Origin: Phaeodactylibacter sp.
GTDB taxonomy: Bacteria; Bacteroidota; Bacteroidia; Chitinophagales; Saprospiraceae
Reading direction: 5' to 3'
Length of the DNA stretch: 59,791 bases
Assembly (NCBI RefSeq): GCF_022763345.1
Contig: NZ_JALEGS010000102.1
Location: forward strand, 1 to 59,791
The notes under the pieces are model-generated. The model saw only the letters and a program-made list of their open reading frames with translations, did not search any database and had not been told where the DNA came from. Position 1 is the stretch's first letter, and each line of letters begins with the position of its first letter. Below are positions 8,985 through 17,132 of this stretch, piece by piece. Position numbers and translations under genes: made by a program.

Positions 8985-9087
8985 GTTTTAAAACAAACTT
9001 GCTTTTTAAAAACTTATTGTTTTATATTTGTAGCAAGAGATGAAACAATAACTCAATTTGTTGCGAAAGATACAAAACGTTTCGCAA
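8985..9087. promoter_or_regulatory. Palindromes in the repressor/glucosaminidase divergent region
   Basis: The intergenic region holds a perfect GTTTTAAAAC palindrome (8985-8994, 14 bases before the repressor start), TTTTTAAAAA (9003-9012) and an 8-bp inverted repeat TTGCGAAA/TTTCGCAA (9061-9068 and 9080-9087) in the glucosaminidase leader. These are candidate operators for the HTH-S24 repressor. Which one is used cannot be decided from sequence. Confidence 0.45.
8999..9030 (+). promoter_or_regulatory. Promoter of the glucosaminidase gene
   Basis: TTG at 8999-9001, 21 bases, then TATATTTG at 9023-9030 is a full match to TTG-N19-21-TAnnTTTG. Transcription would begin near 9037, leaving a leader of about 65 nt that contains the 9061-9087 inverted repeat. 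The TTTTTAAAAA palindrome lies between the two promoter elements. Confidence 0.7.
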
Positions 9088-9101
9088 AAAACCTAATTCA
9101 T

Positions 9102-9899
9102 ATGCCTACCTACCAACAACATAAGTATGCCGTGCGGGAGAAGGAGCAGACTGCCGCCCGACAGTCCCGTCAGGAAAAGGAGCTCAACCGTTCTGCCCGA
9201 CCTGCCATTCATCTGCCGAGCCTACAGGAGCTCTTGCATAAGCTTGGCGTTGGCCTCCAAAAGCTATTTACCGCACTGCGGTTCCGTTTTCATCAGGCAA
9301 CCGGCGGCACGCTGAGTGAGGTCCGCCTGCCGTGGTTCAAAATTGCGCTGGCCGCAATCGCCTTCTTTATCCTGACCCAGAAAAACATACAGTTTTCGAT
9401 CAACATGAAGTCCCCGATGTCGGGTTTTTCTGACGACCGGGAAGCGGACGGGCAGGCCGAGCAGATGTCTCTGGCTCAGCCTGTATCTCTGAAAGCAGGT
9501 GCTGCCCAACTGCCTGCCTTGTCCAAAAACCAGGTGAAAGCCTACATAGAGCGCTTTAGCAAAGTTGCACAGGCAGAACAAGATAAATACGGTATACCTG
9601 CCAGCCTGAAAATGGCACAAGCAATATTGGAAAGCCATGCGGGGCTCAGCGAAGCAGCGAAATCCAGGCACAATCATTTTGGTGCTCCTTTGGCCAACCG
9701 CATTTTCGACAGCGCCTGGGAAAACTGGCGCGCCCACAGCCTGATGCTAGTCCGGTATTTCCCCGAATTAGCCGGGCAGCATGCATCAGCCGGAGAATGG
9801 GCTGCAGCATTGCAGCGGTCCGACCTGGTTAGTGACAAAAACTATGCAAAAAAAATAATGGCGGCCATTCACCAGTACCAACTGGACGAACTGGACTAG
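9102..9899 (+). CDS. Membrane-anchored glucosaminidase-domain hydrolase
   Basis: This 265-aa protein has a charged cytoplasmic N-terminus (about residues 1-75), one membrane helix (about 80-93, FKIALAAIAFFIL), a linker, and a glucosaminidase domain (about 146-265) of the FlgJ/LytD type. Such enzymes cut beta-1,4 links at N-acetylglucosamine in peptidoglycan. The likely catalytic glutamate is Glu177 in MAQAILESHAGLSEAA, followed by the family element RHNHFGA. With the type II topology the domain would face the periplasm. Its promoter is divergent from that of the LexA-like repressor, suggesting repression that is relieved on DNA damage or another cleavage signal (inference). It is monocistronic, with a strong terminator 42 bases downstream. 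Confidence 0.85.
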   Translation: MPTYQQHKYAVREKEQTAARQSRQEKELNRSARPAIHLPSLQELLHKLGVGLQKLFTALRFRFHQATGGTLSEVRLPWFKIALAAIAFFILTQKNIQFSINMKSPMSGFSDDREADGQAEQMSLAQPVSLKAGAAQLPALSKNQVKAYIERFSKVAQAEQDKYGIPASLKMAQAILESHAGLSEAAKSRHNHFGAPLANRIFDSAWENWRAHSLMLVRYFPELAGQHASAGEWAAALQRSDLVSDKNYAKKIMAAIHQYQLDELD

Positions 9900-9940
9900 C
9901 CTAAGATCTCTCCTTAAGTGGTTTTCTCATGATTGAAGCA

Positions 9941-9973
9941 GGCCGCCCCAGTTGCGGGGCGGTCTTTTTTTTT
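9941..9973 (+). terminator. Rho-independent terminator after glucosaminidase
   Basis: The GC-rich stem CCGCCCC (9943-9949) pairs with GGGGCGG (9956-9962), extended by two further pairs, and is followed by a run of nine or more T. This is a textbook intrinsic terminator. It also argues that the next gene starts well downstream of its longest open frame, which begins at 9933, before this hairpin. Confidence 0.92.
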
Positions 9974-10070
9974 GCCTGGAGGATCAAAGCGTGTTACCAG
10001 CTTCTTAATGCGCTCCTATCCAAAAACATGTTTTACTGGACAGTGTTATTACAGACAAATCCCGTTGCCC

Positions 10071-12392
10071 ATGTCCACTTATTCCAGCTTCAATCTCAAC
10101 TACGCGCCCGGCGTTCAGTCCCTTGTCCCCATTTTGTACACCGCCTGGGCTGACCATATCCTTACACCTACCGAAATAAAAACGCTTCGGCGGCTGGCAG
10201 AGGAAGCGCCTTTCCTTACTACGGAAGATAAAACGACACTGCTTCAATGGGGGCAGCCTACCCGCCCCCCTTCTCCTCATCTTTTCCGCTATTGGGAGGT
10301 GGAGCTGCAACGGGCAGCCGAGCAACTGCCCGCCGACAAGCCCCAAACCCTGGCGGAACTGGGTCTGTATATGGCCAAGCAGGCAAGCGAGCAACCTGAA
10401 CGATGGGACTCACCGGAGATTTTACAATACCTCACGGAATTCGAAGCCGCCTTGGGGCAGGTCAGCCTCGATACACACCGGTTCATATTCAATCTGCCAG
10501 AGCCCGAGCCAGAGGGGCAGGCACCGGGTACTCCATCCCATCAGGACCTGAAAGCAGTACTTGATGGAGACTTCGGAGAAATCAGAGACCGGATGCGAAC
10601 CTTCCTTTCAGACCCCGTTTTCCGGTACAAAGAATACAGCAATAAAAACATGCACCGGGAGCAAGTCCTGGAGTGGCTTCAAATGCTCTCAGAACAAGGA
10701 TTTGGCGCACTCGCCTACCCATTTGCACAGGGTGGGCAGCACGATATGGGCACCTATGCTACCGTTTTCGAAATGCTGGGCTACCACGATCTTAGTCTTG
10801 CTATAAAATTTGGGGTGCAATTCGGGTTGTTCGGTGGAAGCGTACAGCAATTAGGTACCGCCCGACATCACGAGAAATACCTCGAAGCTATCGGCAAAGG
10901 GGAATTACTCGGGTGCTTTGCCATGACCGAAACCGGGCATGGCTCTAACGTGCGCGGACTGGAAACCACTATCACCTATGACGTTGAGAAGGAAGAGTTT
11001 GTAGTCCACTCTCCAAAGGAACAATCAGGAAAAGAGTACATCGGCAATGCCCTTCACGGTGAGCTGGCCACTGTTTTCGGGCAGCTGATTGTGAAGGGGG
11101 AAAGCCACGGCATCCACGCTGTTTTGGTCCCTTTACGGGACCAATCCGGCGCCACCCTTCCCGGTATACGGGTGGAGGATTGCGGCACCAAGCTGGGGCT
11201 CAACGGTGTAGACAATGGTCGCATTTGGTTCGATACAGTCCGCGTCCCCCGGACCAATCTGCTCAACCGATTCGGCGATGTATCCAAAGAGGGCCAGTAC
11301 AGCAGCCCTATCGAAAGCCCCGCCCGCCGGTTTTTCACTATGCTCGGCACGCTTGTAGGCGGACGGGTATGTGTACCGCGGGCTGGCTTAAGCGCTGCCA
11401 AGTCGGGGCTAACGATAGCCATCAAGTACGCACTCAAACGCCGACAGTTTGCGCCCCGTCAGAACGAGCCGGAAACCTTGCTGCTCGACTATCCCAGCCA
11501 TCAGCGCCGATTGATGCCAAAGCTTGCTAAAGCCTACGCCCTCCATTTTGCACTAATGGAACTGAGTAAGCGTTTCGTCGCTCACGAAGAAGAGGACATG
11601 CGGGAAATAGAAAGCCTGGCCGCCGGGCTGAAGTCCGCCGCCACCTGGTTTACTACCGAAACCTTACAGGAATGCCGGGAAGCCTGTGGGGGCAAAGGCT
11701 ACCTTTGGGAGAACCGGATTGCTGACTTAAAGGCAGACACCGACATCTTCACTACCTTCGAAGGGGATAATACCGTACTGGCTCAACTCGTAGCCAAAGG
11801 GTTGCTGTCCAAGTTTAAAAAAGCCTTTAATGAGGAAGGCAACCTGGCTCTGCTGCGTTACGTTTCCAACCGGGTGACCACGGCGGTCACTGAGCAGAAT
11901 CCCATCGCCGTACGCAACACCAGCCGCGGGCATCTGCTCAGCGAAGAATTCCACAGTAGTGCCTTCGATTTCAGGGAGAACCGGCTCACGGCTTCATTAG
12001 GGCAGCGGTTGCGAGGGCACATCAAATCCGGGGCATCCTCCTACGATGCAGCATTGAAGTGCCAACCCCATATGATTGCCCTGGCCGAAGCTTATGTGGA
12101 CCGGGTTACGCTCAGGGCTTTTCAGCAAGCCCTAAAGCAGCCTATGCCGGAAACTGCACATAGTGCTTTTCGTACTTTATATCAGCTTTTTGCGTTGCAT
12201 ACCATAGAGTCCCACAAAGGCTGGTACCTGGAAAGCGATTATATGCTTGGTGTCAAGACTAAAGCCATCCGCAGGGAAGTGGACCGGCTTTGTGCAGAAG
12301 CCCGCACCTGGGCCAATGTTTATGTGGAGGCTTTCGCCATTCCCGATACACTCCTGGGAGCTGCCATTGTGCAATCCAAGGATAAATCATGA
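10071..12392 (+). CDS. Acyl-CoA dehydrogenase/oxidase family protein
   Basis: This flavoenzyme, about 773 aa, oxidises acyl-CoA thioesters at the alpha-beta carbons in beta-oxidation. It has the long architecture of acyl-CoA oxidases rather than the usual 380-aa dehydrogenases. An N-terminal helical extension of about 170 residues precedes the ACAD N-terminal domain. The FAD/substrate segment LGCFAMTETGHGSNVRGLETT is followed by NGVDNGRIWFDTVRVPRTNLL, then ECREACGGKGYLWENR and FTTFEGDNTVLAQLVAKGLL, whose glutamate is the probable catalytic base, and finally an oxidase-type C-terminal helical domain. Electron acceptor (oxygen or ETF) is undetermined. I chose the ATG at 10071 because the longer frame runs back through the preceding terminator. 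No other beta-oxidation genes lie nearby. Confidence 0.88.
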   Translation: MSTYSSFNLNYAPGVQSLVPILYTAWADHILTPTEIKTLRRLAEEAPFLTTEDKTTLLQWGQPTRPPSPHLFRYWEVELQRAAEQLPADKPQTLAELGLYMAKQASEQPERWDSPEILQYLTEFEAALGQVSLDTHRFIFNLPEPEPEGQAPGTPSHQDLKAVLDGDFGEIRDRMRTFLSDPVFRYKEYSNKNMHREQVLEWLQMLSEQGFGALAYPFAQGGQHDMGTYATVFEMLGYHDLSLAIKFGVQFGLFGGSVQQLGTARHHEKYLEAIGKGELLGCFAMTETGHGSNVRGLETTITYDVEKEEFVVHSPKEQSGKEYIGNALHGELATVFGQLIVKGESHGIHAVLVPLRDQSGATLPGIRVEDCGTKLGLNGVDNGRIWFDTVRVPRTNLLNRFGDVSKEGQYSSPIESPARRFFTMLGTLVGGRVCVPRAGLSAAKSGLTIAIKYALKRRQFAPRQNEPETLLLDYPSHQRRLMPKLAKAYALHFALMELSKRFVAHEEEDMREIESLAAGLKSAATWFTTETLQECREACGGKGYLWENRIADLKADTDIFTTFEGDNTVLAQLVAKGLLSKFKKAFNEEGNLALLRYVSNRVTTAVTEQNPIAVRNTSRGHLLSEEFHSSAFDFRENRLTASLGQRLRGHIKSGASSYDAALKCQPHMIALAEAYVDRVTLRAFQQALKQPMPETAHSAFRTLYQLFALHTIESHKGWYLESDYMLGVKTKAIRREVDRLCAEARTWANVYVEAFAIPDTLLGAAIVQSKDKS

Positions 12393-12441
12393 AAACCCTT
12401 ATCTTGCTCCTCCCTAATCAGGAGCGAAAAAGCAGTCCCAT

Positions 12442-13578
12442 ATGAAATCAGTCATTCAAAATATTTTTATTGCCGTAGTTAGCGCTGCCTGCACGTTCAT
12501 GTTCATGCAGCAGTTCTACCATCTGCCACAGCCGATGGCCCAGCCTGTCGCTACAGCGCAACCGGTATTAACCGGTCAGGAGCCTTCCGGGCCAATAGCC
12601 GCAAAGGAAGCGCCAATTAATCAGCGCCCCCGGGCTTGGGCAGAAGGGCCTATAGAGGACTTTGTTAGTACCTCCAAGCTGGTCACCTCAGCAGTTGTGA
12701 ACATCAACACGCTAAGTGCCAGCGGGTACCGGGTTTCTTCCGGCTCCGGAGTGATCATAGCTACGGATGGCTACATCATCACCAACCATCATGTTGTGGA
12801 AGACGGAGCGACTTACGAAATCACCATGTATGATAAGCGCAAGCTGGAAGCAGAACTGATCGGGTCCGATCCCACCACTGACCTGGCGCTGCTAAAGGTA
12901 GATACCCGCGGCTTAAAGCCGGTATTGTATGGAGATTCCGACAAAGTGGAAGTCGGCCAATGGGTCCTGGCAGTAGGCAACCCCTTCAACCTTTCGTCCA
13001 CGGTCACTGCCGGTATTGTGAGTGCTAAGGCACGCAATATAAATATCCTGCGGGGGTCTTACAGTATTGAGTCCTTTATTCAAACAGATGCCGTAGTCAA
13101 TCCTGGCAACAGCGGAGGCGCACTAGTCAATGAAAAAGGCGAGCTCATCGGCATCAACACTGCCATCATCAGTGAGTCAGGTGGCTATGAAGGCTACTCT
13201 TTTGCTATTCCCGCTAATCTGGTCCGGAAAGTGGTTCGCGATATCCGCGAGTTTGGTGAAGTGCAGCGGGCAATCCTTGGCGTAGGCATTGCAGAAGTCA
13301 CTGGCGAGATCGCTCAGCAGCAGGCGCTGCCCGGTGTTGCCGGTGTCTACATCAACAGTGTGAGCCAGGGGAGCAGCGCAGCGGAGGCAGGCATTCGGGA
13401 GGGCGATGTGATCATAACGATCAACAACGTCAAAACCAACTCCGTGCCCGAGCTACAGGAACAGATTGCCCTTTTCCGCCCTGGCGATAAAATCAGCCTG
13501 GAGTTTTACCGGCAGGGGCAGAAGTTCCGGCGGGACAACGTGGTGCTGCAAAGCCTATCAGAAGCTGGTAGCCGGTAA
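12442..13578 (+). CDS. HtrA/DegP-type serine protease, single PDZ
   Basis: This 378-aa periplasmic trypsin-like protease is involved in envelope protein quality control. An N-terminal hydrophobic segment (about residues 5-22) acts as membrane anchor or signal peptide. The protease domain (about 75-265) carries the catalytic triad: His117 in YIITNHHVV, Asp147 in PTTDLALL and Ser224 in NPGNSGGALVN. One C-terminal PDZ domain (about 275-370: VAGVYINSVSQGSSAAEAGIREGDVIITINNVKT) follows. A single PDZ and an uncleaved anchor resemble DegS more than DegP, but no sigma-E-type target is visible here. It starts 49 bases after the acyl-CoA dehydrogenase gene and ends 4 bases from convergent manA. Confidence 0.93.
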   Translation: MKSVIQNIFIAVVSAACTFMFMQQFYHLPQPMAQPVATAQPVLTGQEPSGPIAAKEAPINQRPRAWAEGPIEDFVSTSKLVTSAVVNINTLSASGYRVSSGSGVIIATDGYIITNHHVVEDGATYEITMYDKRKLEAELIGSDPTTDLALLKVDTRGLKPVLYGDSDKVEVGQWVLAVGNPFNLSSTVTAGIVSAKARNINILRGSYSIESFIQTDAVVNPGNSGGALVNEKGELIGINTAIISESGGYEGYSFAIPANLVRKVVRDIREFGEVQRAILGVGIAEVTGEIAQQQALPGVAGVYINSVSQGSSAAEAGIREGDVIITINNVKTNSVPELQEQIALFRPGDKISLEFYRQGQKFRRDNVVLQSLSEAGSR

Positions 13579-13582
13579 GGAA

Positions 13583-14791
13583 TCAGCTACTGACTGGCAC
13601 GAGTGCTTTGAATAATGTGGTGTACTCTTCTACATCAAGCTCATAGCTTGTCCCAGCAGGCACAAAGAAGGCTTCCCCCTGACTGAAAACCTGCCCATCG
13701 TTACCGGAGACAACCGTTCCTTCGGTGATGAGCACAATCTCTGCTGTCTTAGGAGGCTCAGGCTTGTACTTTCCGCTTTCCGGGAAATACACCCGGTTCA
13801 GCTGAAAGTCGGCTGCCGGTGTTTTATAGGCTACCTCAAAGCCATCAAGTGCCTCTCCCTCCAGCACTTCCGGTGTTACCGCATCAAACTTCAGGTGGCT
13901 CAGCAGCATAGGCACATCCACATGCTTGACCGTTAAGCCTCCCCGGAAGACGTTGTCTGAATTGGCCATGAGCTCCACATTGACGCCTTCCAGATAGGCG
14001 TGCGGTATGCCCGCGCCCTGAAAAATGCCTTTGCCCGGGGGTATATGCACGAGGTTGAACAAGTAAATGGAAAAAATGCCCCGGTCATAATCGCCATCTT
14101 CACCCCCATACTGCTCGAATGCCTGTTTAGCCCAAAAATCAGGATGCGCCTTATCTGTCAGATGGGCCTGCGACAAGCGGGACTGAAGGGGTTGCAACAC
14201 CTCAGCTACCTGATCCTGTGACCACTCCATGATGGTTTTGTACAAACCATAAATACCCGATTCCTTCAATATGGGCTGCAATGGTGAAAAGGCTGGCTCC
14301 GATTCAAGTACAGCTGCAATCTCAGCTTCCGACCTGAACCCATGCAGCAGCCAAAAATCCGTTAGCGCTACCATGACTTCGGGCTTGTGGTTGTCGTCCT
14401 TAAAGTTGCGGTGATGCGCTGAAAGCGGGACCCCGGCTTCATTTTCTAAAGCAAAGCCCTTCTCCGCCTGCTCTTTGGTGGGGTGTGACTGAATAGACAG
14501 CATCTCCCGCACATCAAGGACTTTAAATAGAAACGGTAGCTGATCACCAAACTGCGACCGGGAAGCGCCCAGGGCCGAAGGGTGGGCAAGCAGCCAGTCA
14601 CTTAACAAAACTTCTTCACCGCCATCGGTCAGCACTGCCGGGCCACGGTCGTGCACACCCATCCATAACTCTGCGAAGGGTTCCTGATCAGGGTTTTTCT
14701 GCTGAATCAATTCAGGAATATATTCATATCCGCCCCATGCGTAATGCTGTACGACTCCTTTAAGCGGATATAGCTTTTCGTTTTTCTTCAT
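13583..14791 (-). CDS. manA: Mannose-6-phosphate isomerase, class I
   Basis: This cytoplasmic zinc enzyme interconverts mannose-6-phosphate and fructose-6-phosphate and feeds GDP-mannose synthesis. The protein (402 aa from the chosen start) begins MKKNEKLYPLKGVVQHYAWGGYEYIPELI and shows class I hallmarks: FLFKVLDVREMLSIQSHPTKEQAEKGFA (metal site), DDNHKPEVMVALTDFWLLHGF, GIFQGAGIPHAYLEGVNVELMANSDNVFRGGLT, and a C-terminal cupin strand set. The open frame extends 46 codons further upstream to 14929, but homologues begin at the Leu-Tyr-Pro-Leu segment, so ATG 14791 is preferred. It lies near a polyprenyl-P-mannose synthase-like gene, consistent with a supply role. Confidence 0.93.
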   Translation of the reverse strand: MKKNEKLYPLKGVVQHYAWGGYEYIPELIQQKNPDQEPFAELWMGVHDRGPAVLTDGGEEVLLSDWLLAHPSALGASRSQFGDQLPFLFKVLDVREMLSIQSHPTKEQAEKGFALENEAGVPLSAHHRNFKDDNHKPEVMVALTDFWLLHGFRSEAEIAAVLESEPAFSPLQPILKESGIYGLYKTIMEWSQDQVAEVLQPLQSRLSQAHLTDKAHPDFWAKQAFEQYGGEDGDYDRGIFSIYLFNLVHIPPGKGIFQGAGIPHAYLEGVNVELMANSDNVFRGGLTVKHVDVPMLLSHLKFDAVTPEVLEGEALDGFEVAYKTPAADFQLNRVYFPESGKYKPEPPKTAEIVLITEGTVVSGNDGQVFSQGEAFFVPAGTSYELDVEEYTTLFKALVPVSS

Positions 14792-15216
14792 TTCGATGCC
14801 TTTACTATGATGGCTAAGATAAAAACTCCCTTCAGATAAACACCCGAAAGCTTCCTGTCTCTTAATGTAAAAACGAGGTAACCCACTGATCCCCTTCGAT
14901 GCTATAAGGCTAATAAAGCACTGATCCACTGTCTATTTGCTGATGGAGGCGTCAAAAAACTAAAAAAGCAACTCATTTGTGACAACACAAAGTGCTAAAA
15001 CCCATAAAAATAGAAAAATAAAATCACCACAAACCATTGAAAAACATAAAACTAAACAATAAAAAGAAACTCCAAAATGCAACATGCTGGATTAATTAAA
15101 GAATTCCCTTGAACTTTGTTGATGTCAAACAAAAGGCATTAGAAAGGTCTGTCCTCTTCTAATTTCTCCATCCTAAACAAACCACAACAACTAAGGCTGC
15201 TTATTGCATACTGGGC

Positions 15217-15387
15217 ATGATGATTCAATCAAAGTCCGGAAAGTTTCTTTTTTCTGGGGATAACGATTCAACCCTTACTTTGAACAACCTCCTGACCAAA
15301 CATTCTCTGACAACACAACTTCAGATAGCTCCTCCGGGAGCTTTCTGTGTTTTTGGACCAGCCGTTGTGACCCAAATCACTGATTAA
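15217..15387 (+). CDS. Possible 56-codon small ORF
   Basis: This frame starts with two ATG codons and encodes MMIQSKSGKFLFSGDNDSTL and so on, ending GPAVVTQITD. It stops 41 bases before the rhodanese gene on the same strand. The protein has no signal peptide or recognised motif, and a hairpin lies inside the frame. It could be a leader peptide or simply chance; I lean towards chance. Confidence 0.2.
   Translation: MMIQSKSGKFLFSGDNDSTLTLNNLLTKHSLTTQLQIAPPGAFCVFGPAVVTQITD
15327..15342 (+). terminator. Small GC hairpin upstream of rhodanese gene
   Basis: AGCTCC-TCCG-GGAGCT forms a 6-bp stem with a tetraloop, followed a few bases later by TTTCTGTGTTTTT. It could be a weak terminator or attenuator upstream of the rhodanese gene, about 90 bases before its start. 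Confidence 0.35.
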
Positions 15388-15428
15388 CCGCCCTCCTGCC
15401 TGCATCTTTGTAAAAAAACAACAAGACC

Positions 15429-15749
15429 ATGTTTGGAGTATTCAATCAAATATTTGGAGGCGGTGCAGATGCCGTTGACGTGAAAGCTTTAATCGATCAG
15501 GGTGCCCTTCTTATTGACGTACGCACCCCGGCAGAGTTCAACAGCGGTGCCGCACCTGGCGCTAAGAACATTCCATTGCAGGAGCTGCAGCACCATATTG
15601 GCAAACTAAAGCAAACGGGCAAGCCTGTGGTGGCGTATTGTCGTTCCGGCAACCGCAGTGGGATGGCTGCCCAGATTCTGAATGAAAAAGGCATCGAGGC
15701 TTACAATGCAGGCAGCGTTGGGCAAGTACGCCAGATGCTGGCTAAGTAA
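15429..15749 (+). CDS. Single-domain rhodanese-like protein
   Basis: This 106-aa single-domain sulfurtransferase of the GlpE/PspE type transfers sulfane sulfur to thiol acceptors. The fold elements are clear: VKALIDQGALLIDVRTPAEFNSG, GAKNIPLQEL, then the active-site loop VVAYCRSGNRSGMAAQIL with the catalytic Cys at about residue 77. The loop CRSGNRS has the six residues typical of sulfurtransferases. There is no signal peptide, so it is cytoplasmic. It is a single gene after the AT-rich interval and is convergent with the glycosyltransferase operon, 21 bases apart. Confidence 0.9.
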   Translation: MFGVFNQIFGGGADAVDVKALIDQGALLIDVRTPAEFNSGAAPGAKNIPLQELQHHIGKLKQTGKPVVAYCRSGNRSGMAAQILNEKGIEAYNAGSVGQVRQMLAK

Positions 15750-15770
15750 AAGGAAAGAAAACGGTATGAA

Positions 15771-17126
15771 TCAAAGAGCGGAGATAGGCGCAGCCTTGAT
15801 CCGCTTTTTTTGTTGCCGCCACTCCCATAGCGCATAACCTGCAACAGCAGCGTACTCCAAAGCCACCAGCCATAGATGTTCCTGATATTCCGACCCTGCA
15901 TAATTGGCATAGGTCAGCAGGATAAGACCTGACCAGAGTACCGGAAAGCGATAAGACGTAAAGGTGCAAAGCATCAACGGCAGAGCAACGTACCAGGGGT
16001 GTACGGTGGGGGTAAAAGCCAGGTATAGCAAAATTGCTGCCAGGCAATACTGCATCAGCCCGGGCAGGCCTAATGCTTCTCCTTTCAGGGAACGGAAACC
16101 CGCACGCAGGGCCATAAGGGTTACTCCAATGAATGTGCCCAATGCCAGTGCCGGCCCGATGATGGCGATCTGATTGTACCCCGTCCACTGAAAGCCCACC
16201 CAGCGCAACAGATAGTACACACTGGCATTGAACTCAAAACGCCGGAAGTACAGGTCGAGGCTGCTGCCAAATCCATTCAGGAAGGCTTCACCCAGCAGGG
16301 GCGCAAACACCAAAAGTAAAACTCCGCCCAAAAGGGCAAAATATTGCAGGCTGCGCTTCCAGCCCAAAACGGGGACCAGGAACATTAAGAATAACAGCGG
16401 CAACAACTTGGCAGCAACAGCCAGTCCCATCGCCACTGCGCTTGCCCACCACTTTTGCTGGTGCAGCCACCAGATACTTAGTACCAGAAAACCTATCATT
16501 ACGCCTTCGAAATGCAAGTTTCCGATCGTTTCTATCAGAATTAAGGGGTTGAGCAAATACCAAAGCGACCGTTTGGGCGAAAGCCCCATCACCTCCAGCA
16601 GTCGTGGCAGGAGCACGATCGTGCCGATGTCTGACAGCAATAAAAACACCTTCATCAACAGCGTACTAACATAGATACTTTCCGGAGCCAGCCAGCAGGA
16701 TATACCAAATACGGCTTGTGCCACCGGCGGATAAATGGTGAAATATTCCGGGGAATTGAGCTGTTTGAACAGGTCTTCTGTAAGGCCTTCAGGCGGATTG
16801 GGCAATGCCTGATAGTACGTGGGCAGATGCTCAAAAGGGTTAATGCCGTTGAGCAACAGCCGGCCATCCCAAATAAAGCGATAGACATCATCGGATAGCT
16901 GCGGCATAGCGGGCAGGATGATCAGACGGGCAGCCACTGCCAGACCAAGGTACCAGGCAATGGGTAGCCCTTCAGAAGGATAACACAACCACAGATAGCC
17001 CAGAAAAGCAGGCAGATAGAAAAGCAGGATTTCAAAAAAATCAGACTGCCCCGGGCCATAAGCCAACCCGGCAACCGATAGCAGCAACAGCCCGCTACCC
17101 AGCCCAAACCGCACCCGCTCAGACAT
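15771..17126 (-). CDS. GT-C-type membrane mannosyltransferase-like protein
   Basis: This 451-aa polytopic membrane protein has roughly a dozen hydrophobic segments. The first extracytoplasmic loop carries the acidic motif SDDVYRFIWDGRLLLNGINPF, typical of GT-C glycosyltransferases of the GT87/mannosyltransferase kind, which use polyprenyl-phosphate sugars as donors on the outer face of the inner membrane. Further downstream are LLNPLILIETIGNLHFEG and VAAKLLPLLFLMFLVP. It starts 6 bases after the GT2 gene, and with it and the polyprenyl-P-mannose synthase-like gene it forms a three-gene operon, which suggests that the donor is made by the first gene (inference). Acceptor unknown. Confidence 0.8.
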   Translation of the reverse strand: MSERVRFGLGSGLLLLSVAGLAYGPGQSDFFEILLFYLPAFLGYLWLCYPSEGLPIAWYLGLAVAARLIILPAMPQLSDDVYRFIWDGRLLLNGINPFEHLPTYYQALPNPPEGLTEDLFKQLNSPEYFTIYPPVAQAVFGISCWLAPESIYVSTLLMKVFLLLSDIGTIVLLPRLLEVMGLSPKRSLWYLLNPLILIETIGNLHFEGVMIGFLVLSIWWLHQQKWWASAVAMGLAVAAKLLPLLFLMFLVPVLGWKRSLQYFALLGGVLLLVFAPLLGEAFLNGFGSSLDLYFRRFEFNASVYYLLRWVGFQWTGYNQIAIIGPALALGTFIGVTLMALRAGFRSLKGEALGLPGLMQYCLAAILLYLAFTPTVHPWYVALPLMLCTFTSYRFPVLWSGLILLTYANYAGSEYQEHLWLVALEYAAVAGYALWEWRQQKKRIKAAPISAL

Positions 17127-17132
17127 AAAAAC

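Larger units (their letters stand above)
14792..15428. other. 637-bp AT-rich interval
   Basis: This is the longest stretch without an established gene. The part from about 14945 to 15170 is strikingly A-rich on the plus strand (many AAAA runs), unlike the GC-rich genes on both sides. It contains a short open frame (15217-15387) and a small GC hairpin (15327-15342). No tRNA-like fold or known riboswitch core was recognised. Confidence 0.6.

Noticed and set aside
9914..9924. TTAAGTGGTTT resembling the dispersed repeat
   Set aside because: Only 11 bases match and no flanking repeat sequence follows; probably chance.
12406..12425. GCTCCT/AGGAGC hairpin between the acyl-CoA dehydrogenase and HtrA genes
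   Set aside because: Short stem without a U-tract on either strand; the two genes are probably cotranscribed.
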